Assembly: GCA_022848825.1 (NCBI GenBank)
Contig: JAJISH010000296.1
Coordinates: 1 to 7,290, forward strand
DNA length: 7,290 bases
DNA from: Thermoplasmatota archaeon
GTDB lineage: Archaea > Thermoplasmatota > Thermoplasmata > RBG-16-68-12 > JAGMCJ01
Direction of reading: 5' to 3'
Of the stretch, positions 1 to 7,044 are shown piece after piece; the first letter of the stretch is position 1; each line of letters opens with the position of its first letter. Made by a program: the position numbers and the translations under genes. Below the pieces are notes generated by a model. The model saw only the letters and a list, made by a program, of their open reading frames with translations, was not told the DNA's origin and made no database searches.

Positions 1-2
1 CC

Positions 3-2591
3 AGGGGTTCCCTGCACAGCCTCAAGAAGGACGTGCCCGCCTATGCCGCCATCTTTGCGAAGAAGATCCGGTTCGACGGTGCCGAGGGGAAGATCCTTGC
101 CGTGTTGGACAAGGGCCCCGCGACGACGAAGGAAATCGCGAAGACCACCAGAACCAAGGTCAAGGAGACCTCGGATGCGCTCGCGTTGCTCGAGAGGGCC
201 TACGAGGTGAAGAGAAAGGGGTCGGGGGAGATATCCTGGGAGAGGCGAGAGGTGGAGCCAGATGACTATGAGGAGGCTCTCGATCGCCTCGTGAGGACCA
301 CGCTCGGGGCAGAAGGACCAACGACCCTCTCCGAGCTGGCATATGCACTGAGCATCGACGAGGGCGTCCTGAAGGAGGCGCTTCGGGACCTAGAGGAGGG
401 GGATGCCATCGTCTCCGGGAACTTCGTCATCGGCGAGGAGTTCCAGTACATGCTTTCGTCCGACCTGCGCGGGCTGGAGAGAAAGGATGAGCGGAAGACA
501 TACTCCGAGGGGAGCGTCAAGCTGCACCTCATGAAGAAGCAGTTGAGAAACCTGAAGAGCATCGACGAGTACTTCGCCTCGTTCCTCGAGGTGGGACATC
601 TGCTGGACGTCAGCAACCGTCTCCCGGATTTCGATATGGAGGAATGGAGTTCTCGACGCCGGAGCGGGGACATCCTTCACGGAAGGTTCCTTAGCGGGCG
701 TGTCAGGTTCGTCAGGCGAAAGGACGCCCCCCTCTTCATCTCCGCCTACCGCAGCGAGAGCCTCACCAAGCTGGACAAGGAGATACTGGAGTACATCAAG
801 TCCAACGATGGCGTGGACATCTTCAGGATCTCGAAGCGGCTCAAGCTCGATCGGGACAGGGCGAGGAGCAGCGTGGAAAGGCTCGACAGGAACATGCACA
901 TCGTCCGCAAGTACCAACCACGGGAGGGATGGACGAAGCTGAACCTCTACATCGCGATGGCCCGCATGAAGGCGGTGAAGGGAGCGAGACGGACGATCGT
1001 GGAGAGGTCCCTTCGAGGATACGGTCCTGTTTCCCTCTCGGGGATCAGATGGTACACTTCGTTCCCTGTCGAGGAGATCAGAGAGATCCTTCTCAACCTC
1101 CGGGAGGAAGGAATCGCGGAGGAGATTGCGGTTGGGGAGATGGGCGAGAGGAACATGTGGATACTGTCCAGCGAACTGCCCGAACTGGAAAAGGCCAGAG
1201 GGACGATCGAGGACGGCGTGAGGATAGTATCTCTCTACGACCCCTGGGTGCAGCCTCTGTGGGCGCAACTGTCCAGCATGTACGGGGACAGCTGGTACTA
1301 TCCTGTTCTGAGGGATGGCGAACTTATCGGCACCGTTGAGATATGGGAACTCGGCGGCTGCATCGAGATCAGGAACATCCAGCTGACCGACAAGGAGCAT
1401 CTGGCCGAGCTTCTGAGGGCGATAGACGACCTCATGCGGCACTTCGAGAAGAAGGGATACGACCTCGTCAGGATCACAGGGGCGTTCGGCAAGAGCATAC
1501 TGGACATCAAAGAGCTGGACCTTCTGCTGGAGAACGGGTACCACCAGGTCCAGGACTTCATGGCGAAGGGAGGTTTCGTGCCCGTGTCCTTCAGCGATGA
1601 GGACATCATGAGCTACGTGCTCTGGAAGCAGAGGATTCCGCCCGAGAGGGCCTTCGATAGCGTCCTTGAGGCGATCCAGGAGTTCGGTGGGCTGAGATCG
1701 GACTACGCCGCCCGCCTGCGGGTCAAGGAGGCACAGCCGTTGCAGAGATTGTACCATACCGGAGCCATCCTCAGCGCACGCCTGATACCGGACTACAGCA
1801 TGTACTGCACGCCCAAGGAGCTCTCGGTCTACAAGAAGGCCAGGAGTCAGAGGATCGACCAGTACGCGAAGATGCTTCTCAATGTCGTCCGGCACGAGGA
1901 ACCGGTCAAGAGAAAGAAGCTCTTCGCGAGGTCTCCCCTTGGATACGGGAACACACTGGACTCGCTGAGGATGCTGAACAGGGGCCTGCACACGGCTTAC
2001 ACGCATCACAGCCGACTTGTCACGGTGAAGTCTTCCAGGCTCTCGGTCAAGAAGGCAAGGAAGAGGGTCATCGAAAGGATCCTCAGGAACTTCGGCATCT
2101 TCAGCGCGGAGGGCTTCGCCCTGTTCATCAAGAACGAGCTCAAGATGGGCGAGATAAGGAGGGTCCTCAGGGAACTCGAGGACGAAGGCGTCCTCGTCAA
2201 GGGCTTTTTCAGGGAAGGCAGTGACAAGCTATATTGGCTGGTCAAAGAAGACCTGGAGAAGGTGGGAGCCACATCCGTGAACCGGAAGTTCGTTCTCACG
2301 CCGATGGACCTGCTCTTCCACTACCTGAGACATCGAATCGGGGCGGAGTTCAGATTGGGATGGTGCTTCGTCATATTCGACGGCCCCAAGATGGTCGGTG
2401 CGTTCAAGGCAAAGAAGAAGGGCAATGAGCTGACGGTATCGAAGTTCATCGGAGATCAGGGTGCGAGGGCCATTGTGAGGGAGTTCGCCAATACGAACCG
2501 GGTTTGGATCAGGGATCAGCCGGACCGCCCGGACGATTGGGAGATCATCGAATGGTACGAGAAGATGTACCGCAAGGGCGGATCAAGCTAA
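3..2591 (+). CDS. Multi-winged-helix DNA-binding protein with two tandem AlkZ/YcaQ-like (HTH_42) modules, Lhr C-terminal-like; 5' end outside window
   Basis: Probably a DNA repair or nucleic-acid-processing factor. The frame is open to the left edge with coding-like sequence (RGSLHSLKKDV) before a GTG at 33, so the start probably lies upstream; the GTG would give 852 aa. Numbering from that GTG: residues 15-75 and 80-150 are winged helices, the second ending in GNFVIGEEFQYM, like the Lhr pattern 'GxF..gEE'. Residues 170-470 form one HTH_42-like module: GRFLSGRVRFVRRKDAP, a helix-turn-helix at 245-295, another at 318-380, then a beta-barrel with YDPW (402-405) and DGELIGTVE. Residues 540-815 repeat this layout (SARLIPDYSMYCTPKE, winged helix 675-740, barrel with LTPMDLL and DGPKMVGAF). 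No helicase Walker motifs are present. It could be the C-terminal part of an Lhr-like helicase or a stand-alone glycosylase-like protein. The glutamine pair of AlkZ is not evident; the matching spot in module 2 reads GLRSD. It converges on the DUF3179 gene with a 9-base overlap. Confidence 0.72.
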   Translation, partial: RGSLHSLKKDVPAYAAIFAKKIRFDGAEGKILAVLDKGPATTKEIAKTTRTKVKETSDALALLERAYEVKRKGSGEISWERREVEPDDYEEALDRLVRTTLGAEGPTTLSELAYALSIDEGVLKEALRDLEEGDAIVSGNFVIGEEFQYMLSSDLRGLERKDERKTYSEGSVKLHLMKKQLRNLKSIDEYFASFLEVGHLLDVSNRLPDFDMEEWSSRRRSGDILHGRFLSGRVRFVRRKDAPLFISAYRSESLTKLDKEILEYIKSNDGVDIFRISKRLKLDRDRARSSVERLDRNMHIVRKYQPREGWTKLNLYIAMARMKAVKGARRTIVERSLRGYGPVSLSGIRWYTSFPVEEIREILLNLREEGIAEEIAVGEMGERNMWILSSELPELEKARGTIEDGVRIVSLYDPWVQPLWAQLSSMYGDSWYYPVLRDGELIGTVEIWELGGCIEIRNIQLTDKEHLAELLRAIDDLMRHFEKKGYDLVRITGAFGKSILDIKELDLLLENGYHQVQDFMAKGGFVPVSFSDEDIMSYVLWKQRIPPERAFDSVLEAIQEFGGLRSDYAARLRVKEAQPLQRLYHTGAILSARLIPDYSMYCTPKELSVYKKARSQRIDQYAKMLLNVVRHEEPVKRKKLFARSPLGYGNTLDSLRMLNRGLHTAYTHHSRLVTVKSSRLSVKKARKRVIERILRNFGIFSAEGFALFIKNELKMGEIRRVLRELEDEGVLVKGFFREGSDKLYWLVKEDLEKVGATSVNRKFVLTPMDLLFHYLRHRIGAEFRLGWCFVIFDGPKMVGAFKAKKKGNELTVSKFIGDQGARAIVREFANTNRVWIRDQPDRPDDWEIIEWYEKMYRKGGSS

Positions 2592-4178
2592 CTCCTCTTC
2601 TTCCGGGACTGTCAGGGACGTCTCCGCGACCCTCTTTGTCTGGGTGATGTCCTGAACGGTGAGCCCCTCCGAGCTTCCCGCCATAAGCCAACTTCCGGAG
2701 AAGAGCATCTCGGCCTTGGGCTCGGCAAGTCCGTACCCTCCCTCCGTGGCCACAAAGCCCAGTTTCTTGGCCTCCCGCTCCTCAACCTCGATTCCCTGGA
2801 TCGCACACACCTGCTTCAGATTCTCCTTGAACTCGCTCAGGTCGATGGGGATCATGGTGCCAACGTATCCTCTCAGGTGGTACCATTCGAGAACCATGGC
2901 AGCGCCGAGCAGGAGGAACAGTACCGCGAAGAGCATCTCCAGCGCCGTGTTGCCTATCTGCAGGTTCCCCAGGGAATCGAACATCACTATGAGAAAGGCA
3001 AGTATGGCTAGCGCGGCCAGTATGATCGAGCGCTTGTACGCAATCCACTTCAGCGGTCGGGACGCGTCCTTCGCCCGCCGCGTCGAGAAGCGTTCGTAAG
3101 AGACGACGAGGAGGCACAACAGAATGCCAATGGTCATAGGCAAGGCCGCCGCCGTCCAGTGTCTCTCGGTCAGGTTCCGCGACTCAGAGCTGTAAAGACT
3201 CGTCTTCGGATGCATGTTCAACCAAGCGAACCAGTAGCAGACCGTGGAGTTCCCCTGAAGGGACTCCAAACCGAGACTGCCGTCCTCACTGCGGCCAGTG
3301 GTCATGTTCCAGCGGATCGCGTTCTGGTCCTCCATTGTTGAGTCCGAGATGTGTGTGAACGATCTATTGTGCGCGAGGTAGATGAAGGCGGCACCGTAGG
3401 CGTAGGCAACGACTATGGTCTCCGAGCCGACGGTGTCCATGATGACCCTCTCGTTGGTGATCCCCGAGAGCGGGTATGCAGCATGGGATCCGTTGAGGTC
3501 GACACCCAATACCAGATCCTTGGCCCCGAGGGACGCGTCCCGGTATCTGTAAGGGAACAGGATCGCGTCATTGTCCCTGTAGTCGCCATAAGGATGAATC
3601 CCGTAGACCCTTTCGCTTGGGGGGGAGAGGACACGTGTCGCGGGATGGAGCGCCTCCCAATCGGACCAGGAAGTTCGGACTGTCGGAATCCTCGTGAGGG
3701 TCCTTCCCTGGAGTGGTCCCATTATCGCCTTGCCATCCATCTGGCTCCACATGGATTGCGTCTGTTTGTCCCGCAGGAGGAGACCGTTCTTGTACACTCC
3801 CCTGTGAACCTCGAAGGTGAGGACTCTGCCATCGAGCGTGCGGTCGTACGCCACGGCAGAATCCGAGAGGAAGGAGTATGTGACGGCAACTGACAGATCG
3901 GATATGTGGTCGTTCAAGACTCCGTGCCATTCCAGAATGGAAAGAGGATAGGCCCGGCTTATGTTGTCGACCTCCATCCCTACGATGGGATCGCCAGATG
4001 GCCATGGCACATCACGAAACGAAGGGTCACTGACGGCCTCTATGTCCCACGGTGGGAGAACCGGCACTACCTCGTCGGGATCACTCACCTTTGAGAAGAG
4101 GAAGGAACCGAACAGAATCACTACGATGAGAGCGATGACCTTGATCTTGCGCAAGCGAATCCAGGAGTTCAACCTCAA
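2583..4178 (-). CDS. Membrane-anchored DUF3179 family protein with C-terminal three-helix membrane extension
   Basis: DUF3179 proteins are extracytoplasmic and have no firmly established function. Residues 10-30 (KIKVIALIVVILFGSFLF) are a signal anchor. The DUF3179 domain spans about 38-325 and carries family hallmarks: VLPPWDIEAVSDPSF, DPIVGMEVDNISRAYPLSIL, WHGVLND, DKQTQSMWSQ and WFAWLNMHPKTSLY. The usual TYCPLC segment reads TYSFLS (residues 100-105), so both cysteines are serine (codons TCC at 3873-3875 and TCG at 3864-3866). Three hydrophobic helices follow at about 345-361, 384-402 and 413-432, then a soluble tail of about 95 residues ending EEEELA. The Arg/Lys-rich loop at 362-383 fits a cytoplasmic location, placing the DUF3179 domain outside and the tail inside. 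The listed start is TTG (4178). In-frame TTGs at 4172 and 4154 are alternatives, and 4154 gives a tidier signal anchor beginning (M)RKIKVIAL. None has a convincing Shine-Dalgarno. Family assignment is firm; role unknown. Confidence 0.88.
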   Translation of the reverse strand: MRLNSWIRLRKIKVIALIVVILFGSFLFSKVSDPDEVVPVLPPWDIEAVSDPSFRDVPWPSGDPIVGMEVDNISRAYPLSILEWHGVLNDHISDLSVAVTYSFLSDSAVAYDRTLDGRVLTFEVHRGVYKNGLLLRDKQTQSMWSQMDGKAIMGPLQGRTLTRIPTVRTSWSDWEALHPATRVLSPPSERVYGIHPYGDYRDNDAILFPYRYRDASLGAKDLVLGVDLNGSHAAYPLSGITNERVIMDTVGSETIVVAYAYGAAFIYLAHNRSFTHISDSTMEDQNAIRWNMTTGRSEDGSLGLESLQGNSTVCYWFAWLNMHPKTSLYSSESRNLTERHWTAAALPMTIGILLCLLVVSYERFSTRRAKDASRPLKWIAYKRSIILAALAILAFLIVMFDSLGNLQIGNTALEMLFAVLFLLLGAAMVLEWYHLRGYVGTMIPIDLSEFKENLKQVCAIQGIEVEEREAKKLGFVATEGGYGLAEPKAEMLFSGSWLMAGSSEGLTVQDITQTKRVAETSLTVPEEEELA

Positions 4179-4240
4179 TCGAATGTTTAAAGATGTCGAT
4201 TGCCTGGAAGATTCTTATTGCTATTCTGTTATACCCCCCC
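4179..4240. promoter_or_regulatory. Divergent promoter region between the DUF3179 and M20 genes
   Basis: This short AT-rich spacer lies between two divergent genes in otherwise GC-rich DNA. TTTAAA at 4186-4191 is palindromic, so it could act as an archaeal TATA box in either direction. On the minus strand TATAAC (4233 down to 4228) is a second candidate for the DUF3179 gene, and on the plus strand TTCTTATT (about 4212-4219) sits about 25 bases before the ATG at 4241, where it could drive a leaderless M20 transcript. A run of seven C precedes that ATG, and no Shine-Dalgarno is visible on either side. Which TATA element serves which gene is inference. Confidence 0.45.
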
Positions 4241-5455
4241 ATGCGATCTTCTGAGGTTGCCAAGATCCTTGAGAAATGCGAATCGAGAATGGTCGATTCC
4301 CTGATTGCCATGTGCCGGATACCTGCTTTGGATCCGAGCTCTGGAGGCGACGGAGAACTGGATAAGGTGGAGTTCCTGGAGGGGTTGCTCGCAGAGCTCG
4401 GGATGCCCTTTGAGAGGATGGACGCTCCCGATGACCGTGTGCCAAGTGGTATCCGTCCCAATCTCTTGGTCAGACTTCCTGGCAAGGCGAAGAAGACGGT
4501 CTGGATAGTCTCTCACACCGACATCGTCCCCGCAGGTGATCGGAGCGGGTGGAAACACGATCCTTTCGATCCAGTTGTCGAGGGCGGCAAGGTGACGGGC
4601 AGGGGCGTCGAGGACAACGGCCAGTCCGTCATCGCCTCGCTTTTTGCGCTCTGGGCAGTGAAAGAGGCCGCGACGGAGCCCGAATTGACCTGCGGCCTCG
4701 CGCTCGTGGCCGACGAGGAGACCGGAAGCGACTACGGAATCTCCTATCTCATCCGAGAGGGGGCATTTGAGCGGGACGACGTCATCGTCGTGCCGGATCG
4801 CTTTTCCGCCGACGGATCCGAGATCGAGGTGGCGGAGAAGAACATCCTGTGGATACGTGTGGGAGTGGAGGGGAAGCAGGCGCACGCGAGCACACCCGAA
4901 AGGGGCATAAATGCCCACAGGGCGGGCGCGAACCTCATAACATGGATAGACGACCGTCTGCACAAGGCATTCGACATGGAGGACCCGCGCTTCAAGCCCG
5001 CCTCATCCACTTTCGAACCCACCAAGAAGGAGGCCAACGTCCCGAATGTGAACACGGTTCCTGGGAAGGATGTGTTCTATGTTGACTGCAGGATCCTTCC
5101 GCCGTACCCGACCGAGGACGTCTTCAAGGAGGTCGAGACCCTGGCGAGAAAGGCCGAGCAGCAGTACTCCGTGAGAGTCTCTCTCGAGAAGGTACAGGAG
5201 GAGTCCAGCCCCGAGACGTCCGAGGACAGCGAGGTCGTGCTGAGGATGCGGAAGGCCTTGCGGGACGTGCTGGGAGTCGAGCCGAAGATAGTTGGCGTGG
5301 GAGGCGGCACGTGTGCTGGGCATTTCAGGAAAGCAGGATTTCCGGCGGTTGTTTGTGGCACGGGGGACGAGACCGCCCACAACGTCAACGAGTACGTGAT
5401 TGTGGACAATCTCGTGAAAGACGCGAAGATCTACGCAGCCCTCTTTCTGGGCTAG
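4241..5455 (+). CDS. M20 family zinc metallohydrolase (ArgE/DapE/ACY1-like peptidase or deacylase)
   Basis: A cytosolic zinc-dependent hydrolase that should cleave an amide bond in an N-acyl amino acid or small peptide; the substrate cannot be read from sequence. In 404-residue numbering from the ATG at 4241, the di-zinc site is complete: H92 and D94 in SHTDIVP, bridging D125 in GRGVEDNGQ, catalytic E159 and zinc ligand E160 in ADEETGSDYG, D186 in VVPDRF, and H380 in GDETAHNVNEY. H215 in KQAHASTPERGINAHRAG fits the lid/dimerisation-domain histidine. The glycine-rich GVGGGTCAGHFRKAG near the end is typical of the archaeal group. The length is normal for M20. The frame extends to an ATG at 4193, but those 16 extra residues (MSIAWKILIAILLYPP) are hydrophobic, unlike M20 N-termini, and lie over the promoter-like DNA, so 4241 is preferred. 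It has no operon partners, and its stop shares CTAG with the convergent downstream gene. Confidence 0.92.
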   Translation: MRSSEVAKILEKCESRMVDSLIAMCRIPALDPSSGGDGELDKVEFLEGLLAELGMPFERMDAPDDRVPSGIRPNLLVRLPGKAKKTVWIVSHTDIVPAGDRSGWKHDPFDPVVEGGKVTGRGVEDNGQSVIASLFALWAVKEAATEPELTCGLALVADEETGSDYGISYLIREGAFERDDVIVVPDRFSADGSEIEVAEKNILWIRVGVEGKQAHASTPERGINAHRAGANLITWIDDRLHKAFDMEDPRFKPASSTFEPTKKEANVPNVNTVPGKDVFYVDCRILPPYPTEDVFKEVETLARKAEQQYSVRVSLEKVQEESSPETSEDSEVVLRMRKALRDVLGVEPKIVGVGGGTCAGHFRKAGFPAVVCGTGDETAHNVNEYVIVDNLVKDAKIYAALFLG

Positions 5456-7044
5456 CTCCTCTCAACAAAGCAATTCGTCCGCCGGCCCTCTCGGACGACG
5501 CGAATCATCTTGGCGCTCGCCAGAATCCCTATGTGATAGTTCACTGTTGGCGCAGTTATGTTTATCGCCGTGGCGATCTCCTTCTGCGAGATCCCCGGGT
5601 TCTCGCCTATGACATCCACGATGTTCTTCCTGATGTTGTTCAATCGGAAGTCACCTTCCTCCGGGATTCTCATATGCTTTGGATAGAACCTTCTGTACAG
5701 ACCGAACTTGCGCGACTTGACGAACTCCTCTCGCTCAAGTGTCTTCAGGTGGTGAGCCAGTGAACCGTTCGTGAGGCCGAGGGCCAGCTTGATGGCGTTG
5801 TAGTGCTCACCGGGATTCGCCAGTATGTAACCATAGATCTGACCCCGGATGAAGTGGTCCAGCACTCTCTCCCTTCTGATCTTCGTGTATAACGGAACGA
5901 TCAACATGAACAGGGCGAGCTTGACGTTCTCGCTTATCAGCGCCGCGATAGCTACGGCCGAAATCACCGTGACGGCCGCCCCAGCGACATAGGGGGTCTC
6001 GTCCGGGACCACTGGCGGAGGTGAAGGTAGCGCTGGGACTTCCACGACGAAGTCCTGCACATCGGTCAGGCCGAACATGTCTCTGGCCTCTATGCGAACA
6101 GTCATCGTACCCGAATCCGTTGGGATCCAAGCCAGCAGCCCATCTTCATTTATGCTCATCCCATCCGAACCGACGACGAGCTTGTACGTGACGGAATCCC
6201 ACTGCGGGTAACTGTCCTCGACGATGATCTGGTATGAGTAATCGCAATCGATCTCGGCCTCGGAAGGTGCAACACTTACGATCCTGGGGGCGTCGTTGAC
6301 CCAGACACTGAAGACATTGCTCTTCGTCGGATCGTTGCTCGGATTGCCATCCCATGCCTCGACTTGGAACGTCATGGAACCCGACCAGCCAGGACTCGCA
6401 TCGAAGCTGAGGAAGCGGTCATCAAGCGTCGCATCGAGCTTGGAGGCATCCTCCTCGTAGGTCAGGGAGTAGCTGACGATTCCGTAGTCGTCAATGAAGT
6501 ACTGTCTCAGGTCGATGAGCTGGTTAACAGTCTCCCCCTCGTTGAGGTGGAATGTGGAGGGAATCGGCATGACCAGTTTCACCGCGGTGTCCTGGTCCTC
6601 CACGAAGAAGACGTGGATGAAACCTGCGACGCGCACAATGACATCCTCCAGGGAATCGTCATTGAGATCACCCGCCTCAAGGAGTCTTATCCCCTCGGGC
6701 TCGGTCATCGTTATGAGGGGTGACGGGTTCAGGGTGAAGCCCGAGAACTGGCTCACGATATCAAGGTTGCCATCGGTCAGCGAGACCAGTATGTCACTCG
6801 TTCCGTCCCGCTCAAAATCGACAAGAGCAGATGTCGATATGCCTCCAATGACATCAATGCTGTCGGACATTGAAAACGCGCCTGAGACATCGGAGAAGAA
6901 GATCTTCAAGGCCCCAGTGTCGTCGCTGTCGTAGTCGGGTCTGGACATCACGACGTCCACCCGGCCGTCCGAGTTGACGTCTCCCACAGACGTGTATTCA
7001 GGGTTGTAGTCGGTCCTGTCCAGCATGAACGTCGAGTCGACTTC
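5452..7044 (-). CDS. Membrane-tethered FG-GAP/Ig-like protein with two C-terminal winged helices (putative one-component regulator); N-terminus lost at strand-switch junction
   Basis: Likely a surface sensor whose cytoplasmic end binds DNA. The open frame reaches an ATG at 7224 (590 aa; numbering from there), but residues 1-60 are antisense to better coding sequence and are excluded. Residues 61-210 hold three FG-GAP-like repeats with acidic calcium-loop motifs: DVNSDGRVD (82-90), degenerate DFERDGTSD (136-144) and DLNDDSLED (186-194). Residues 217-310 look like a beta-sandwich, and 311-396 resemble a dystroglycan/He_PIG-type Ig domain (NDAPRIVSVAPSE, YSYQIIVED, LLAWIPTDSGTMTVRIEARD). A proline-rich linker (397-411) leads to hydrophobic segments at 412-430 and 434-448, then KIRRER. 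Winged helices follow at about 452-516 (GSLAHHLKTLEREEFVKSRK) and 527-588 (ISQKEIATAINITAPTVNYH). Such pairs of C-terminal winged helices are common in euryarchaeal membrane regulators. The signal peptide and any further repeats are missing. The DNA target is unknown; regulation is inferred from architecture. Confidence 0.82.
   Translation of the reverse strand, partial: EVDSTFMLDRTDYNPEYTSVGDVNSDGRVDVVMSRPDYDSDDTGALKIFFSDVSGAFSMSDSIDVIGGISTSALVDFERDGTSDILVSLTDGNLDIVSQFSGFTLNPSPLITMTEPEGIRLLEAGDLNDDSLEDVIVRVAGFIHVFFVEDQDTAVKLVMPIPSTFHLNEGETVNQLIDLRQYFIDDYGIVSYSLTYEEDASKLDATLDDRFLSFDASPGWSGSMTFQVEAWDGNPSNDPTKSNVFSVWVNDAPRIVSVAPSEAEIDCDYSYQIIVEDSYPQWDSVTYKLVVGSDGMSINEDGLLAWIPTDSGTMTVRIEARDMFGLTDVQDFVVEVPALPSPPPVVPDETPYVAGAAVTVISAVAIAALISENVKLALFMLIVPLYTKIRRERVLDHFIRGQIYGYILANPGEHYNAIKLALGLTNGSLAHHLKTLEREEFVKSRKFGLYRRFYPKHMRIPEEGDFRLNNIRKNIVDVIGENPGISQKEIATAINITAPTVNYHIGILASAKMIRVVREGRRTNCFVERS
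7031..7041. repeat. Short perfect palindrome at the FG-GAP strand switch
   Basis: GTCGA-G-TCGAC forms two 5-base arms around a single central base. It sits where plausible coding changes from the minus to the plus strand. Short inverted repeats can promote hairpin-primed template switching or inversion, but an 11-base palindrome also arises by chance, so any causal role is inference. Confidence 0.4.

Noticed and set aside
390..2009. Long minus-strand open frame of 539 codons opposite the winged-helix gene
   Set aside because: Its translation is low-complexity (rich in Leu, Pro, Val, Arg, His) with no recognisable domain, while the plus strand gives clear winged-helix and beta-barrel patterns. 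Long antisense frames are expected in GC-rich genes.
3618..3624. Run of seven G (C on the coding strand) in the DUF3179 gene as a phase-variation tract
   Set aside because: The tract is short, encodes an ordinary Ser-Pro-Pro in frame, and the family pattern continues on both sides. Nothing indicates slippage.
3864..3875. Selenocysteine or misread stop in the DUF3179 motif
   Set aside because: The codons are TCC and TCG (serine), not TGA, and the frame is uninterrupted, so there is no selenoprotein signal.
4193..4240. Upstream ATG of the M20 gene at 4193 as a start with a membrane anchor
   Set aside because: The 16 extra residues are hydrophobic but have no family counterpart, and the DNA there is AT-rich with TATA-like elements; 4241 gives a normal M20 N-terminus.
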